This document shows, piece after piece, positions 16,415 through 26,549 of a stretch of 64,000 nt of DNA. Origin of the DNA: Paraburkholderia sp. IMGN_8 (GTDB taxonomy: Bacteria; Pseudomonadota; Gammaproteobacteria; Burkholderiales; Burkholderiaceae); assembly GCF_038050405.1 (NCBI RefSeq), contig NZ_CP150901.1, forward strand, positions 2,604,001 through 2,668,000, in the 5' to 3' direction. The translations under genes were made by a program, and so were the position numbers. The notes beneath the pieces are model-generated. The model searched no databases, had not been told where the DNA came from, and saw nothing but the letters and a program-made list of their open reading frames with translations. Position 1 is the stretch's first letter; every line of letters starts with the position of its first letter.

Positions 16415-17755
16415 CTACTCACCCGTCTGCTCCGGCCAGTGACTGAGCGGCGAGCTCTTGCTGCCCGAAACAGCCAGCACGCCTTGAGGCTCATTATGCG
16501 ACTCGATCCAGCGCGAACGCATTGGCGCGAGAATGAACTTCGCCGAGATGCCCGCCGCAATCGTCACGACCGCGGAGACGATAAAGACGAGGCTCCAGCC
16601 GCCAGTGGCCGACAACACCGAAGCAATCGGCACCAGCAACGAAGCCGTGCCCTTCGCGGTGTACAAGGTGCCCGCATTGGCCGCTGCATATTTGCTGCCG
16701 AAGGTATCGGCGCAGATCGCGGGAAAGATCGAGAAGATTTCGCCCCAGAACAGGAATATCAGCGCCGCGAAAGTCATGAACGCATACGGATTGGTGCCGT
16801 ATCGCATCAGGCCGAGCAACGCGACGCCCTCGCCGATGAAGATCACGAACATGGTGTTTTCGCGGCCGAGCTTGTCGGAGATAAAGCCGCACAGCGGGCG
16901 CGTAAAACCGTTGCAGATATTGTCGATCGAGAGCGTCATCGTGAGCAGCGGCAAGGTCATGCCGAACATCGTCATCGGGATGCGCGCAAGTCCCCAGTCT
17001 TTCGCGATCGGTCCGATTTGCGCGGTCGCCATCAGGCCGCCGGCCGCCACTGCGACGAACGACACGTAGATCACCCAGAACACCGGCGTCCTGATCATCT
17101 GGCCCGGCGTGTAATCGACCTTGGTCACCGCGAATTTCTTTTTGGGCGCAGGAGCCTGGCGCAAATTCGGCTTCTTCAACATCAGCGCGAGCAGGAGAAT
17201 GGATACGCCTTGCAGGATGCCGAAGAAGAAGAAAGTGTGCTCATAACCCGAGCGCGTAATCATATTGGCGATTGGAATCACCGTCACTGCCGCGCCGGCG
17301 CCGAAGCCGGCGGCGGTCAAACCCGCAGCGAGACCACGGCGATCGGGAAACCACTTCAATGCATTGCCGACGCAAGTGCCGTACACACCGCCCGCGCCGA
17401 TCCCCGCGATGACCGCCGACACATACAGCATCGGCAACGTCGTCGCATACGAATTGATGACCCATGCGAGGCCGGCACATACCGCGCCGCCGGCGACGAC
17501 CGGGCGCGGCCCGAACTTGTCGACCAGCCAGCCCTCGACCGGCACAAGCCACGTTTCAGTCAGGATAAAGATAGCGAAGGCGAGTTGAATCGATGCTTCG
17601 CCCCAGTGATGCCGCGCGTTCATCGGCGTGACGAACAACGTCCATGCGTACTGCAGATTGGCCACCAACGCCATGCACATCATGCCGATGACGAGTTGCC
17701 ACCAACGGTTCGCCCAGAATACGCGGGCTGTGGTCTGCTGAGTGAAATCGTCCAT
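16415..17755 (-). CDS. oxlT: OFA-family MFS transporter (oxalate/formate antiporter type)
   Basis: The 446-residue inner-membrane carrier has 12 predicted helices. Family-typical sequences are NLQYAWTLFVTPMNARHHW in the first helices, FGPRPVVAGG in loop 2-3, GTCVGNALKWFPDRRGLAAGLTAAGFG and FSIFPAICADTFGSKYAAANAG. These resemble OxlT, which exchanges external oxalate for internal formate. Unlike the OFA protein at 28303 it has no small partner gene next to it. An AT-rich 370-bp region separates it from a divergent LysR gene. The substrate is likely oxalate or another dicarboxylate. Confidence 0.83.
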   Translation of the reverse strand: MDDFTQQTTARVFWANRWWQLVIGMMCMALVANLQYAWTLFVTPMNARHHWGEASIQLAFAIFILTETWLVPVEGWLVDKFGPRPVVAGGAVCAGLAWVINSYATTLPMLYVSAVIAGIGAGGVYGTCVGNALKWFPDRRGLAAGLTAAGFGAGAAVTVIPIANMITRSGYEHTFFFFGILQGVSILLLALMLKKPNLRQAPAPKKKFAVTKVDYTPGQMIRTPVFWVIYVSFVAVAAGGLMATAQIGPIAKDWGLARIPMTMFGMTLPLLTMTLSIDNICNGFTRPLCGFISDKLGRENTMFVIFIGEGVALLGLMRYGTNPYAFMTFAALIFLFWGEIFSIFPAICADTFGSKYAAANAGTLYTAKGTASLLVPIASVLSATGGWSLVFIVSAVVTIAAGISAKFILAPMRSRWIESHNEPQGVLAVSGSKSSPLSHWPEQTGE

Positions 17756-18127
17756 GAGCCTTGTCTCCGCTATCTATTTAGTGCAGCCGGCCAAAACGCC
17801 GTGCTGTATACAGCTCACCCTATGGTTATGACCCGGAAAGCCTTGCCGTTCGGGAATATTTAATATTTGCGTCTTTAATTCGGTTATTTAACAACTGGCT
17901 AACTCAACTCTCACTTTTCTCAACCAGTTCTTTATTCAGATCAATGACGAATCGGCGCCATTTCCGCAACTGGCCGGCTCCCCCGCCGTGCCAGCAAACC
18001 AGGCGTTAACCCGGGTTAGACGCCGTCAATTCCGCTTTCTTATACAGACTCATGCTAGGGTCAATGCTGAATTACTAATAATTAAAGTTTGTTATTATGT
18101 TGATTCATGTTTGCTTATACACCGGCC
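17756..18127. promoter_or_regulatory. AT-rich divergent regulatory region between OFA transporter and LysR gene
   Basis: This spacer of about 370 bp is much AT-richer than its flanks, with TAATATTTGCG, TTATTTAACAACTGG and TAATTAAAGTTTGTTATTA. It should contain both promoters and LysR binding sites (T-N11-A type). I cannot pick one site with confidence and see no gene. Confidence 0.5.
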
Positions 18128-19075
18128 ATGACGATGCGCAATGCGACTCTGCGACAACTGAAGGTTTTCGAAACGGTGGCGCGCCACCTGAGCTTCTCGC
18201 GCGCGGCGGAAGAATTGCATCTGACGCAGCCCGCCGTCTCCACCCAGGTCCGGCAACTCGAGGAGCACGCGGGGCTGCCGCTGTTCGAACAACTGGGCAA
18301 GAAAATCTATCTCACCCCGGCCGGCACCGAGATGCTCCACTACAGCCGCGCGATCATCCAGCAGTTCCACGAAGTCGACGAAGCGATGAGTCAGCTCAAG
18401 GGCGTCTCCGGCGGCAAGCTGAACGTCGCGGTGATCAGCGCCGGCGACTACTTCTTTCCGCGCCTGCTGGCTGAATTCACGCGGCGCTACTCGGGCGTGG
18501 TGCTGAATCTCGCGGTGCACAATCGCGAGGAACTGCTGCATCAACTCGCCACCAATCAGACGGATCTCGCGGTCATGGTGCGCCCGCCGCACGAAACCGA
18601 CGCAACCAACGAACCGTTCGCGCCGCACCCTTACGTGATCGTGGCGGCGCCGACGCATCCGCTCGCGAACAAGCGCAACATCAAGATGAGCCAGTTGGCC
18701 AACGAGGCCTTTATCGTGCGCGAACGCGGCTCGGACACATGGAATTCGATGGAAGAAGGCTTCGCCGGCCGGCTCACCAATCTGAACATCGCGATGGAGA
18801 TCAAGAGCACCGAAACGATCAAGCAGGCCGTGATCGCCGGCATGGGCATCGCCTTTCTGTCCGCGCATACCATCAGCCTCGAACTGCAGGTCGGCCATCT
18901 CGTGGTACTCGACGTCGAGGGTTTTCCGGTCATGCTCAATTGGTATGTCGTGCATCGGAAGAACAAGCGTCTGCCGCCCGTTGCGGTTGCCTTCAAACGC
19001 TTCCTGATGGAGGAAGGCGCGAACCTGATCGAGAAAATCACGCGCGTGAAGGAATTGAGCGTGTATAAGCAGTAG
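18128..19075 (+). CDS. LysR-family transcriptional regulator, CbbR-like
   Basis: The 315-residue protein has the HTH LRQLKVFETVARHLSFSRAAEELHLTQPAVSTQVRQLE and an effector domain resembling CbbR/RbcR regulators (GVSGGKLNVAVISAGDYFFPRLLAEFTRRY). CbbR-type regulators sense metabolites of C1/C2 assimilation, which fits oxalate metabolism. ATG 18128 (MTMRNATLRQ) is preferred; ATG 18107 would add seven residues. It is divergent from the OFA transporter and probably activates it. Confidence 0.87.
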   Translation: MTMRNATLRQLKVFETVARHLSFSRAAEELHLTQPAVSTQVRQLEEHAGLPLFEQLGKKIYLTPAGTEMLHYSRAIIQQFHEVDEAMSQLKGVSGGKLNVAVISAGDYFFPRLLAEFTRRYSGVVLNLAVHNREELLHQLATNQTDLAVMVRPPHETDATNEPFAPHPYVIVAAPTHPLANKRNIKMSQLANEAFIVRERGSDTWNSMEEGFAGRLTNLNIAMEIKSTETIKQAVIAGMGIAFLSAHTISLELQVGHLVVLDVEGFPVMLNWYVVHRKNKRLPPVAVAFKRFLMEEGANLIEKITRVKELSVYKQ

Positions 19076-19281
19076 GCTATGGAAGTCCAATAAAACTTTA
19101 ACTATTTCGAATTGATCAGCACTTCCATGCTGCAAGTGAGTTCTCTCGTCAGTTCTCACGCTTTCTCGCGCAACTGATCTTGCACAAGAAAGCGCGGTAA
19201 TACAGCCAGTTCGCTCCGGCGGGCCGCCGAGCGGCTGTAACTCGCCAGCCGCTCTGCTTGCCGTTCCACGCGTCGGGGTAT

Positions 19282-20205
19282 TCATGTTCGAAGACGCGTC
19301 GCGCGATGAGTCGAACGGTAGCGGGCGCAGGCACGCTTATGCTCGCCTTTGTGACTACCGCTGTGCCAGCGGTGGCCATGCCGGTATGCCGCGGTGCGCA
19401 CCATGCCCGGCGTCTTCTCGCGCAGCATCCACGCTTGCTCGTCGCCACCGTGCCATTCGATGCGCGCGAGCAGGTCCGTGTGTGCCGGTACGAGTCCGTG
19501 GCAACGCCCCGCAAATGCATAAGCGCGGACGCCATGACCGTTGGAATACTCACGGCTCGCCATCAGATGCGCGCCTAACGCAGCAGCCAGCGCGCTCATC
19601 GCGAGCAGCGCAGCGAGTCCGAACGGCTGCGCCTGTTCGGTGACAAAGCCGTAGCCGAGCCATCCACACAGCAGCAGCGCCAGTAGATTGACGAGGCGAT
19701 GGCCCGGGTGCGCCGACGTGCTCGCATGCTTCGTGTTCAGCAAGCCGCGTAGTTTGCAAAAGGCGATCGCCGACGTCGCGAAGATCAACGCGCCGATGAA
19801 TACCGCGGCATACAACTCGATACGCTCGACATCGGCCTGCGCTGCAGATGACAGCGCCGATTGCACGTAACGCGTAAAACCGCCAGCCATCGCCGCGAGC
19901 CCAACGCAACTGCCAAGCAGTGCGACAAGCCGGGGCCGTCGCGTCATCAAATCGCGCCGCCGCACCAGCCAGGCGCCGAGCCCGGCGCCCGCCACGGCAG
20001 CAGTCACCACGCCGCCGCTCGCGCCGATACCCGCCGCAAGCAGCCCGGCAAGCGCGGCAGCCAATAGCCCGGCGTGCCAGAACGGCCGACGCGGCGCGCG
20101 CCGCGCAAGCGGCAGTTGCCCGACAGCGGCCAGCACAACCGCCAGGCCGCCAGCCAGCAGAAAGCCGACGCCCATCCACGCGATACTGTCAGACACTTGC
20201 GGCAT
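19282..20205 (-). pseudogene. Orphan N-terminal half of NAD(P) transhydrogenase subunit beta (PntB), probably a remnant
   Basis: Residues about 1-215 are a chain of hydrophobic helices matching the membrane domain of PntB in order: LVALLGSCVGLAAMAGGF (compare the LVAxxHSFVGLAAVLVGF block), VERIELYAAVFIGALIFATSAIAFCKLRGLL and LAALLAMSALAAALGAHLMAS. The next conserved block, GGADMPVVVSMLNSYSG, is absent; the frame instead runs into an unrelated basic, His/Arg-rich tail of about 90 residues. The whole NADP(H)-binding domain III is missing and no pntA is nearby. I interpret it as a decayed, truncated gene. An alternative is a repurposed membrane protein. Confidence 0.5.
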
Positions 20206-20262
20206 GCGTGCTCCTCCGTGTCGCGATGTAATGGAACCAGACCGAACCAGATTCAGTTCAAT

Positions 20263-21081
20263 TCAGACAGCGGTTGCGGCGGCTTCCGATGCAGCCGATG
20301 CCGCCACCTCGCGCGCGGCAGTCAACGTATTGCTGAGCGAGCCGATCCCGTCGATCGTGATCGTCACCGTCGAGCCATCCTTGATCGAGCCCACGCCAAT
20401 CGAGGTACCGCATGCGATCACATCACCCGGCTCGAGCGTCAGGTCCTGCGATATCAGACTGACCTGCTCGGCCGGCGAAAAAACCATATCGGCGAGCGGA
20501 TAGTTCTGCCGCTCCACACCGTCGAGCATCGTCACGAGACGTGCCTGGCGCCAGTCGAAACCCGAGACGATCGAAGGTCCGATACAACAAAACGTATCGA
20601 AGCCCTTTGCGCGGCACCATTGCGGGAAGTGCGGATTTTCGTTCAACAGATCGGCTGCGGTCACATCGTTGACAAGCGTGTAGCCGAAGATCGATTGAGC
20701 GGCCTGTTCAACGCTCGCATCGCGGCAGCGCCGCCCGATCACGATTCCAAGTTCGCCTTCGTAGGCGATCTTGCCCGCATAGCCGAGCGGGCGCAGGATC
20801 GGTTCGCCCGAGCCGATCACCGAACCCGCCGGCTTCAGCAAAAACAGCGGATGCGCCGGCACCGGCTTGTCGAGCTTCGCCGCCAGCGCGTGAAAGTTAT
20901 TCCAGAGCGCGACGATCTTGCCCGGCGCGCAAGGCGCAAGCGGCGTCAACGCGCGAGTCGACAACACCGCGCCGGTCGGCACCGGCTGATCGAAACTCGC
21001 GTACTCATGCAAATAGCCACCTTCGACCCGGCCGAACACAATGCCGCCGTCGTTCGACATGAACCGCATCCACGTATCCAT
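20263..21081 (-). CDS. Fumarylacetoacetate hydrolase-family protein
   Basis: The 272-residue FAH-fold enzyme has GKIVALWNNFHALAAKL and HPLFLLKPAGSVIGSG at the substrate entrance, then KIAYEGELGIVIGRRC, holding acidic metal ligands, and YTLVNDVTAADLL. The end GDVIACGTSIGVGSIKDGSTV is the usual C-terminal FAH block. Family members hydrolyse or decarboxylate C-C bonds in beta-keto acids, or act as acylpyruvases and oxaloacetate decarboxylases. ATG 21081 follows a GGAGCG ribosome-binding site; an upstream ATG adds an unconserved stretch. It is downstream of frc on the same strand with a 270-bp gap, so it may be co-regulated. The substrate is unknown. Confidence 0.8.
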   Translation of the reverse strand: MDTWMRFMSNDGGIVFGRVEGGYLHEYASFDQPVPTGAVLSTRALTPLAPCAPGKIVALWNNFHALAAKLDKPVPAHPLFLLKPAGSVIGSGEPILRPLGYAGKIAYEGELGIVIGRRCRDASVEQAAQSIFGYTLVNDVTAADLLNENPHFPQWCRAKGFDTFCCIGPSIVSGFDWRQARLVTMLDGVERQNYPLADMVFSPAEQVSLISQDLTLEPGDVIACGTSIGVGSIKDGSTVTITIDGIGSLSNTLTAAREVAASAASEAAATAV

Positions 21082-21350
21082 ACGTCGCTCCTTAAGCGCT
21101 TTGGCGCGATCCTCTTCGCGTTCGATTGCTGTGAGGGAAATCACGCCGTCACCTGCTTGATGCATCAAATCAAATCAAATGCGTAGCTTGCGCGTGGCTA
21201 TCCGGCGTATGCGCGATGCCGCGCCGCTCTTTCAGCGAGAGCGAATCTTCGTATGCCATGTCCTGCTGTCTCCAATACGGATTCGCAAGGCGCCGCCCGG
21301 CTCCGCGCCAAGCTTTGCGGTTAGCGGCGTGCCACGATGTTTCTGTGCGC

Positions 21351-22598
21351 CTAAATCGCGCCGGCCGTGCGCAATGCGCTGATCTGCTCGGGCGAATAGC
21401 CGAGTTCGGCCATCACCTCGTCGGTATGCTCGCCGAGCAGCGGCGAACGCTTGACTTCGGTTGGGCTATCCGACAGTTTGATAGGATTGCCAACCGTCAG
21501 ATACTTGCCGCGCAACGGATGATCCACTTCGACAATCGTTCCGGTTTTACGCAGCGACGGCTCTTCGGCGATTTCCTTCATCGACAGAATCGGTCCGCAC
21601 GGAATGTCGTACTTGTTAAGGATTGCCATGGCCTCGAACTTGGTCTTGGTCATGGTCCAGCGCTCGATCTCCGCGAAGATGTCCTTCAGATGCGGCAGGC
21701 GCGCGGCGGGCGTCGCATAGTCGGGATCGGTGGCCCACTCTTCCTTGCCGATCACGTTGCAGATTTTTGCCCACACCGGCGCCTGCGTGATGAAGTAGAT
21801 ATACGCGTTCGGGTCCGTTTCCCAGCCCTTGCACTTCAGAATCCAGCCCGGCTGACCACCGCCCGACGCGTTGCCCGCGCGCGGCACCGCTTCACCGAAC
21901 GTCCCGTTCGGATATTGCGGATACTCCTTCATCGTGCCAGTGCGTTCGAGCCGCTGCTGGTCGCGCAACTTCACGCGGCACAGGTTGAGCACGCCGTCCT
22001 GCATCGCAGCGAGTACGCGCTGGCCGCGCCCGGTGCTTGTACGCTGATATAACGCCGTGACGATACCGAGCGCCAGATGCAATCCGGTGCCGCTGTCACC
22101 GATCTGCGCGCCGCTCACCACTGGCGGCCCGTCGTCGAAACCGGTGGTCGAGGCCGCACCGCCCGCGCACTGCGCGACATTCTCGTAGACCTTGCAGTCC
22201 TCATAGGGCCCAGGGCCGAAACCCTTCACCGATGCGACGATCATGCGCGGATTCAACGCCTGAATCCGCTCCCACGTGAAGCCCATCCGGTCCAGCGCGC
22301 CCGGTGCGAAGTTCTCCACCAGCACGTCGCATGTCTGGATCAGCGCTTCGAGAACCTGTTTGCCTTCCGGGTTCTTCGTGTCGATCGTGACTGAGCGCTT
22401 ATTGTGGTTGAGCATCGTGAAGTACAAGCTGTCCACGTCAGGGATATCGCGCAGTTGCTCACGCGTGATGTCGCCCGCACCGGCCCGCTCCACCTTGATC
22501 ACATCCGCTCCGAACCATGCGAGCAGTTGTGTGCAGGTCGGACCCGATTGCACGTGCGTGAAATCGAGAATGCGCACGCCGTCGAGTGCTTTGCCCAT
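21351..22598 (-). CDS. frc: Formyl-CoA:oxalate CoA-transferase
   Basis: This 415-residue class III CoA-transferase moves CoA from formyl-CoA to oxalate, making oxalyl-CoA. The sequence tracks the Oxalobacter enzyme closely ([59 protein letters not shown]). The catalytic aspartate is present in GAQIGDSG at Asp168, equivalent to Asp169 of Oxalobacter Frc, and the glycine-rich loop is also kept. It follows a 62-codon gene by 24 bp and has a CAGGAGA ribosome-binding site. Its usual partner, oxalyl-CoA decarboxylase, is not in the window. Confidence 0.95.
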   Translation of the reverse strand: MGKALDGVRILDFTHVQSGPTCTQLLAWFGADVIKVERAGAGDITREQLRDIPDVDSLYFTMLNHNKRSVTIDTKNPEGKQVLEALIQTCDVLVENFAPGALDRMGFTWERIQALNPRMIVASVKGFGPGPYEDCKVYENVAQCAGGAASTTGFDDGPPVVSGAQIGDSGTGLHLALGIVTALYQRTSTGRGQRVLAAMQDGVLNLCRVKLRDQQRLERTGTMKEYPQYPNGTFGEAVPRAGNASGGGQPGWILKCKGWETDPNAYIYFITQAPVWAKICNVIGKEEWATDPDYATPAARLPHLKDIFAEIERWTMTKTKFEAMAILNKYDIPCGPILSMKEIAEEPSLRKTGTIVEVDHPLRGKYLTVGNPIKLSDSPTEVKRSPLLGEHTDEVMAELGYSPEQISALRTAGAI

Positions 22599-22622
22599 GT
22601 CGTGTCTCCTGAAGTGTGCGTC

Positions 22623-22811
22623 TTACTTGTATATGGTCAGGTTCTTCGTGCCCGGCGCGTATTCGCGCGGGTCGACCCCTTCGTTTTTCAGCGCCTTCGC
22701 AACCCGATGCCCGCCCGGCACGACGCCGGCATTGCGGGACTTCTGCTTGAGCGTGTCTTCGGCCTTCGTGCTGCTCGTGGCGGGATTCAGGGATGAAACA
22801 ACTGCAGACAT
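22623..22811 (-). CDS. 62-aa unknown protein, first gene of the frc operon
   Basis: This small soluble protein starts MSAVVSSLNPATSSTKAEDT, is Lys/Asn/Gly-rich in the middle (KQKSRNAGVVPGGHRVAKAL) and ends DPREYAPGTKNLTIYK. A clear CAGGAG box precedes ATG 22811, and the gene is 24 bp upstream of frc, so translation and co-transcription are likely. I know no family. It has no membrane helix or signal. An accessory or regulatory role in oxalate metabolism is only a guess from position. Confidence 0.65.
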   Translation of the reverse strand: MSAVVSSLNPATSSTKAEDTLKQKSRNAGVVPGGHRVAKALKNEGVDPREYAPGTKNLTIYK

Positions 22812-23159
22812 GGTCGTCTCCTGGTCAATCGGTTGTGCAACGGTTGTCGACGGACGCGCCCGCTTCGATGACACCCGCCACTGCGGAAGTCTGGCTGGCC
22901 TGGGTACATACGGTATGTGATATATCACATTCAATCAAGGTCAATTTCAAGATGTGCTCGCGGCAGGATTTCTGCTTCAAACGCTTGTCTCGCCTGCATC
23001 ACAGCGGAAAACTGCAGTTTTCCTGGCGCTAAACCAGGGGAAAACACCGACTCACATTCCGTCTTGAAGACGTTTGATATATCACATACCATATTTCAAA
23101 GGCCGTCGAGCACGGTTTATCCCGCACCGCGCGGTGCCACCCAACCCAGCGAGGAGACT
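22812..23159. promoter_or_regulatory. Divergent frc/sucCD control region with paired inverted operator sites
   Basis: Two identical 16-bp sequences, GGTATGTGATATATCA, occur at 22912-22927 (+) and 23075-23090 (-), facing each other about 150 bp apart. The first extends into the perfect palindrome ATGTGATATATCACAT (22915-22930). Both are AT-rich islands in GC-rich DNA, one near each divergent operon. A dyad of this size suits a dimeric GntR/FCD regulator such as the one encoded at 25263-25982. No gene is seen in the spacer. Confidence 0.7.
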
Positions 23160-24368
<1,209 letters not shown>

Positions 24369-24369
24369 C

Positions 24370-25242
24370 ATGGCCGTTCTGATCGATCGCAACACCAGGG
24401 TTATCTGCCAGGGCCTCACGGGCTCGCAAGGCAGCTTCCATTCGGAACAGGCGCTCGCGTACGGCACGCGAATGGTCGGCGGCGTGACGCCGGGCAAAGG
24501 CGGCACGCAGCATCTCGGCTTGCCGGTGTTCGACACGATCGCCGAAGCGGTGGCGCGAACCGGCGCGGATGCGTCGGTGATTTACGTGCCGCCGCCGCTC
24601 GCCGCCGATGCGATTCTCGAAGCCGTCGATGCGCAAGTGCCCTTGGTGGTGTGCATCACCGAAGGTATTCCAGTTGTCGATATGGTCCGTGTGAAACGCG
24701 CGATCGCCGGTTCGCGCACACGGTTGATCGGCCCGAACTGCCCGGGTGTGATCACGCCGGGTCAGTGCAAGATCGGCATCATGCCGGGGCATATCCATCG
24801 CGCGGGCAAGATCGGTGTGGTGTCGCGCTCGGGCACGTTGACCTATGAGGCCGTCGCGCAAACCACCGCCGCGGGACTCGGGCAGACCACCTGCATCGGC
24901 ATCGGCGGCGATCCGGTGAACGGCACCAATTTCATCGATTGTCTCGAACTGTTTCTCGCCGACGACGACACCTACGGCATCATCATGATCGGCGAGATCG
25001 GCGGCGCGGCGGAAGAAGACGCCGCGCAATTCCTCAAGGATGCGCGCTCGAAGAAGCCCGTGGTCGGCTTTATCGCGGGGACCAGCGCGCCGCCGGGACG
25101 CCGTATGGGCCACGCGGGCGCGATCATTTCCGGCGGCAAGGGTACGGCCGGCGCGAAGATCGACGCGATGCGCGCAGCAGGGATACATGTCGCGCAATCA
25201 CCCGCGGCATTGGGAGAGACGATGTTGGCGGCAATGCGGTGA
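24370..25242 (+). CDS. Succinyl-CoA ligase alpha-subunit-like protein (SucD/MtkB type)
   Basis: This 290-residue CoA-binding subunit carries [22 protein letters not shown] (Rossmann CoA-binding loop), [31 protein letters not shown] and [11 protein letters not shown]. The active-site histidine that is phosphorylated lies in [18 protein letters not shown]. The ATG overlaps the SucC-like stop region by spacing of one base, indicating translational coupling. The two subunits activate a carboxylic acid to its CoA thioester with ATP. The acid cannot be read from sequence; succinate, malate, glyoxylate-related acids or oxalate are candidates. Confidence 0.88.
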   Translation: MAVLIDRNTRVICQGLTGSQGSFHSEQALAYGTRMVGGVTPGKGGTQHLGLPVFDTIAEAVARTGADASVIYVPPPLAADAILEAVDAQVPLVVCITEGIPVVDMVRVKRAIAGSRTRLIGPNCPGVITPGQCKIGIMPGHIHRAGKIGVVSRSGTLTYEAVAQTTAAGLGQTTCIGIGGDPVNGTNFIDCLELFLADDDTYGIIMIGEIGGAAEEDAAQFLKDARSKKPVVGFIAGTSAPPGRRMGHAGAIISGGKGTAGAKIDAMRAAGIHVAQSPAALGETMLAAMR

Positions 25243-25262
25243 GCTGTTGCGGAGGTTCCGGC

Positions 25263-25982
25263 TCAATCCAGAAAATCGCAATTCGCTTCGACGAATGCCG
25301 CGAGATCGAGCGAATGCTGGCGCACGAGCCGCTCAGCCAGTTCGGTATCGCGCTGTTCCAGCGCCTCGATGATGCGCAGGTGATCGACGATCGAGCGCGA
25401 CGCGCGGTCGCTCTGCGAAATGGTCATGCGGCGAATCGCCCGCACGTGGATAAAGATGTTCTTGATCGTGTCGAGAATGATCCGCGACTTCGACAACTCC
25501 ACGATCGCCTGGTGAAACGCAATATTCGCGTCCGAGTATTCGGCGATGTGCTCGGCCGGCGTGGCATCGCGGAAATTGTCGAACATGTGGCGCAGACGGG
25601 CGATTTCCTCGTCCGTGGCGTGCAGCGTGGCAAGACGCGCCGCCATGCTTTCCAGCGCGGCCCACATCTGGATCATTTCGACGATTTCGCGCTTGCTCTT
25701 GCGCACGATATAGATACCGCGGCGCGGCACCATGCGCAAAAAGCCTTCCTGTTCGAGCAGCGTCATCGCCTCGCGTACCGGCGTGCGGCTCACGCCGAGC
25801 GACTCGCTCAGCACGCGTTCGTCGAGACGAATCTCTTCGCGTGTCTGGTAGATGTCCGCGTCGGCAATGGCCTGGCGGAGCATCGCGTACGCCTGATCGC
25901 GTAAGCTCGCGCTTGCACCGATTGGCTGCAATGACAACGTCAACGGTGTGGCCACTGCTTCAGTTTGAAGTTCTGACGACAT
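25263..25982 (-). CDS. GntR-family regulator, FadR/FCD subfamily
   Basis: The 239-residue regulator has a winged HTH (about residues 28-95; LSESLGVSRTPVREAMTLLEQEGFL is the recognition part) and a C-terminal all-helical FCD ligand domain with the spaced Asp/His metal ligands (ANIAFHQAIVE, HLRIIEALE, RQHSLD). Family members sense organic acids. It is convergent with the sucCD-like pair (20-bp gap) and sits in the oxalate region, so it is the best candidate to bind the paired 16-bp sites at 22912 and 23075. Its start overlaps a small upstream frame by 23 bp. Confidence 0.88.
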   Translation of the reverse strand: MSSELQTEAVATPLTLSLQPIGASASLRDQAYAMLRQAIADADIYQTREEIRLDERVLSESLGVSRTPVREAMTLLEQEGFLRMVPRRGIYIVRKSKREIVEMIQMWAALESMAARLATLHATDEEIARLRHMFDNFRDATPAEHIAEYSDANIAFHQAIVELSKSRIILDTIKNIFIHVRAIRRMTISQSDRASRSIVDHLRIIEALEQRDTELAERLVRQHSLDLAAFVEANCDFLD

Positions 25983-26181
25983 TCATCGCCTCTTGTTGAA
26001 CATGCGCACGATACGGCGCCGCCGATGCAAACGCGCCTTGTTCGCCGAGACCGACGAACCGGCCATGTTGCGCCGCAAGCTGCGCAACCGGCTGCGGAAT
26101 CCAGCGGGTCAGCAGAACGGTGGCGGCGGAGCCGAGACCAACAACCCCAACGGCCAGCAGCGAGAGAGGAACAAGTTCCAT
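25960..26181 (-). CDS. Small putative membrane protein, 73 aa, overlapping the GntR start
   Basis: The predicted peptide begins MELVPLSLLAVGVVGLGSAATVLLTRW, a single N-terminal transmembrane helix, then a polar tail of about 45 residues. A CGGAGTT box lies correctly before ATG 26181, which supports translation. Its 3' end overlaps the start of the GntR gene by 23 bp, so the two could be coupled. I recognise no family. It could instead be a chance frame in the regulator's leader. Confidence 0.45.
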   Translation of the reverse strand: MELVPLSLLAVGVVGLGSAATVLLTRWIPQPVAQLAAQHGRFVGLGEQGAFASAAPYRAHVQQEAMNVVRTSN

Positions 26182-26549
26182 TTGTAACTCCGAATGATTA
26201 AGTGAACAGATGACTCAATCATATGCTGCAACGCCGCATAAATCAATATTTCGTATTCAATATATCAGCCGCTGTTGTTTTTAAGATTACACGCTCACGG
26301 TAGCACGGGCGAGCCGCGGACGGTTCACTGCTTATCCAGATAGGTCGAAGCTTGGTGTAAACGCGCAAAACGCGCGCTATTCGCGCAGACGCGATCGCTG
26401 ATCGCGCAATCCGCATCGAATGCGGATTGTGGGATCAGCGGCACGTCATTAACCTTCGGAAATCCTGCAACGGGCCGGTAGAATCCGGCGCTCAGCGTCA
26501 GCCGCGCCGCCCCAGACAGCAGTCAGAAAGTTCCGAAGGAGACATCGTC
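26182..26549. other. Spacer with tandem hairpins upstream of MHS transporter
   Basis: This 368-bp divergent spacer carries AT-rich promoter-like DNA at 26210-26280. Two neighbouring perfect hairpins follow: GCGATC/GATCGC with a 3-nt loop (26391-26405), then CAATCCGCAT/ATGCGGATTG with a 3-nt loop (26407-26429). There is no T-run, so they are not simple terminators. A GAAGGAGA ribosome-binding site precedes ATG 26550. Confidence 0.5.

Noticed and set aside
15704..17863. A 719-codon open frame on the + strand antisense to LysR and the OFA transporter
   Set aside because: It is Arg/His/Gln-rich with no domain, and exactly opposes two well-supported genes; it arises from GC-rich codon structure.
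19149..19553. A minus-strand frame past the PntB-like domain, considered as its frameshifted continuation
   Set aside because: A short stretch (IPTVMAS) weakly recalls the next PntB block but the rest does not align, so no frameshift is claimed.
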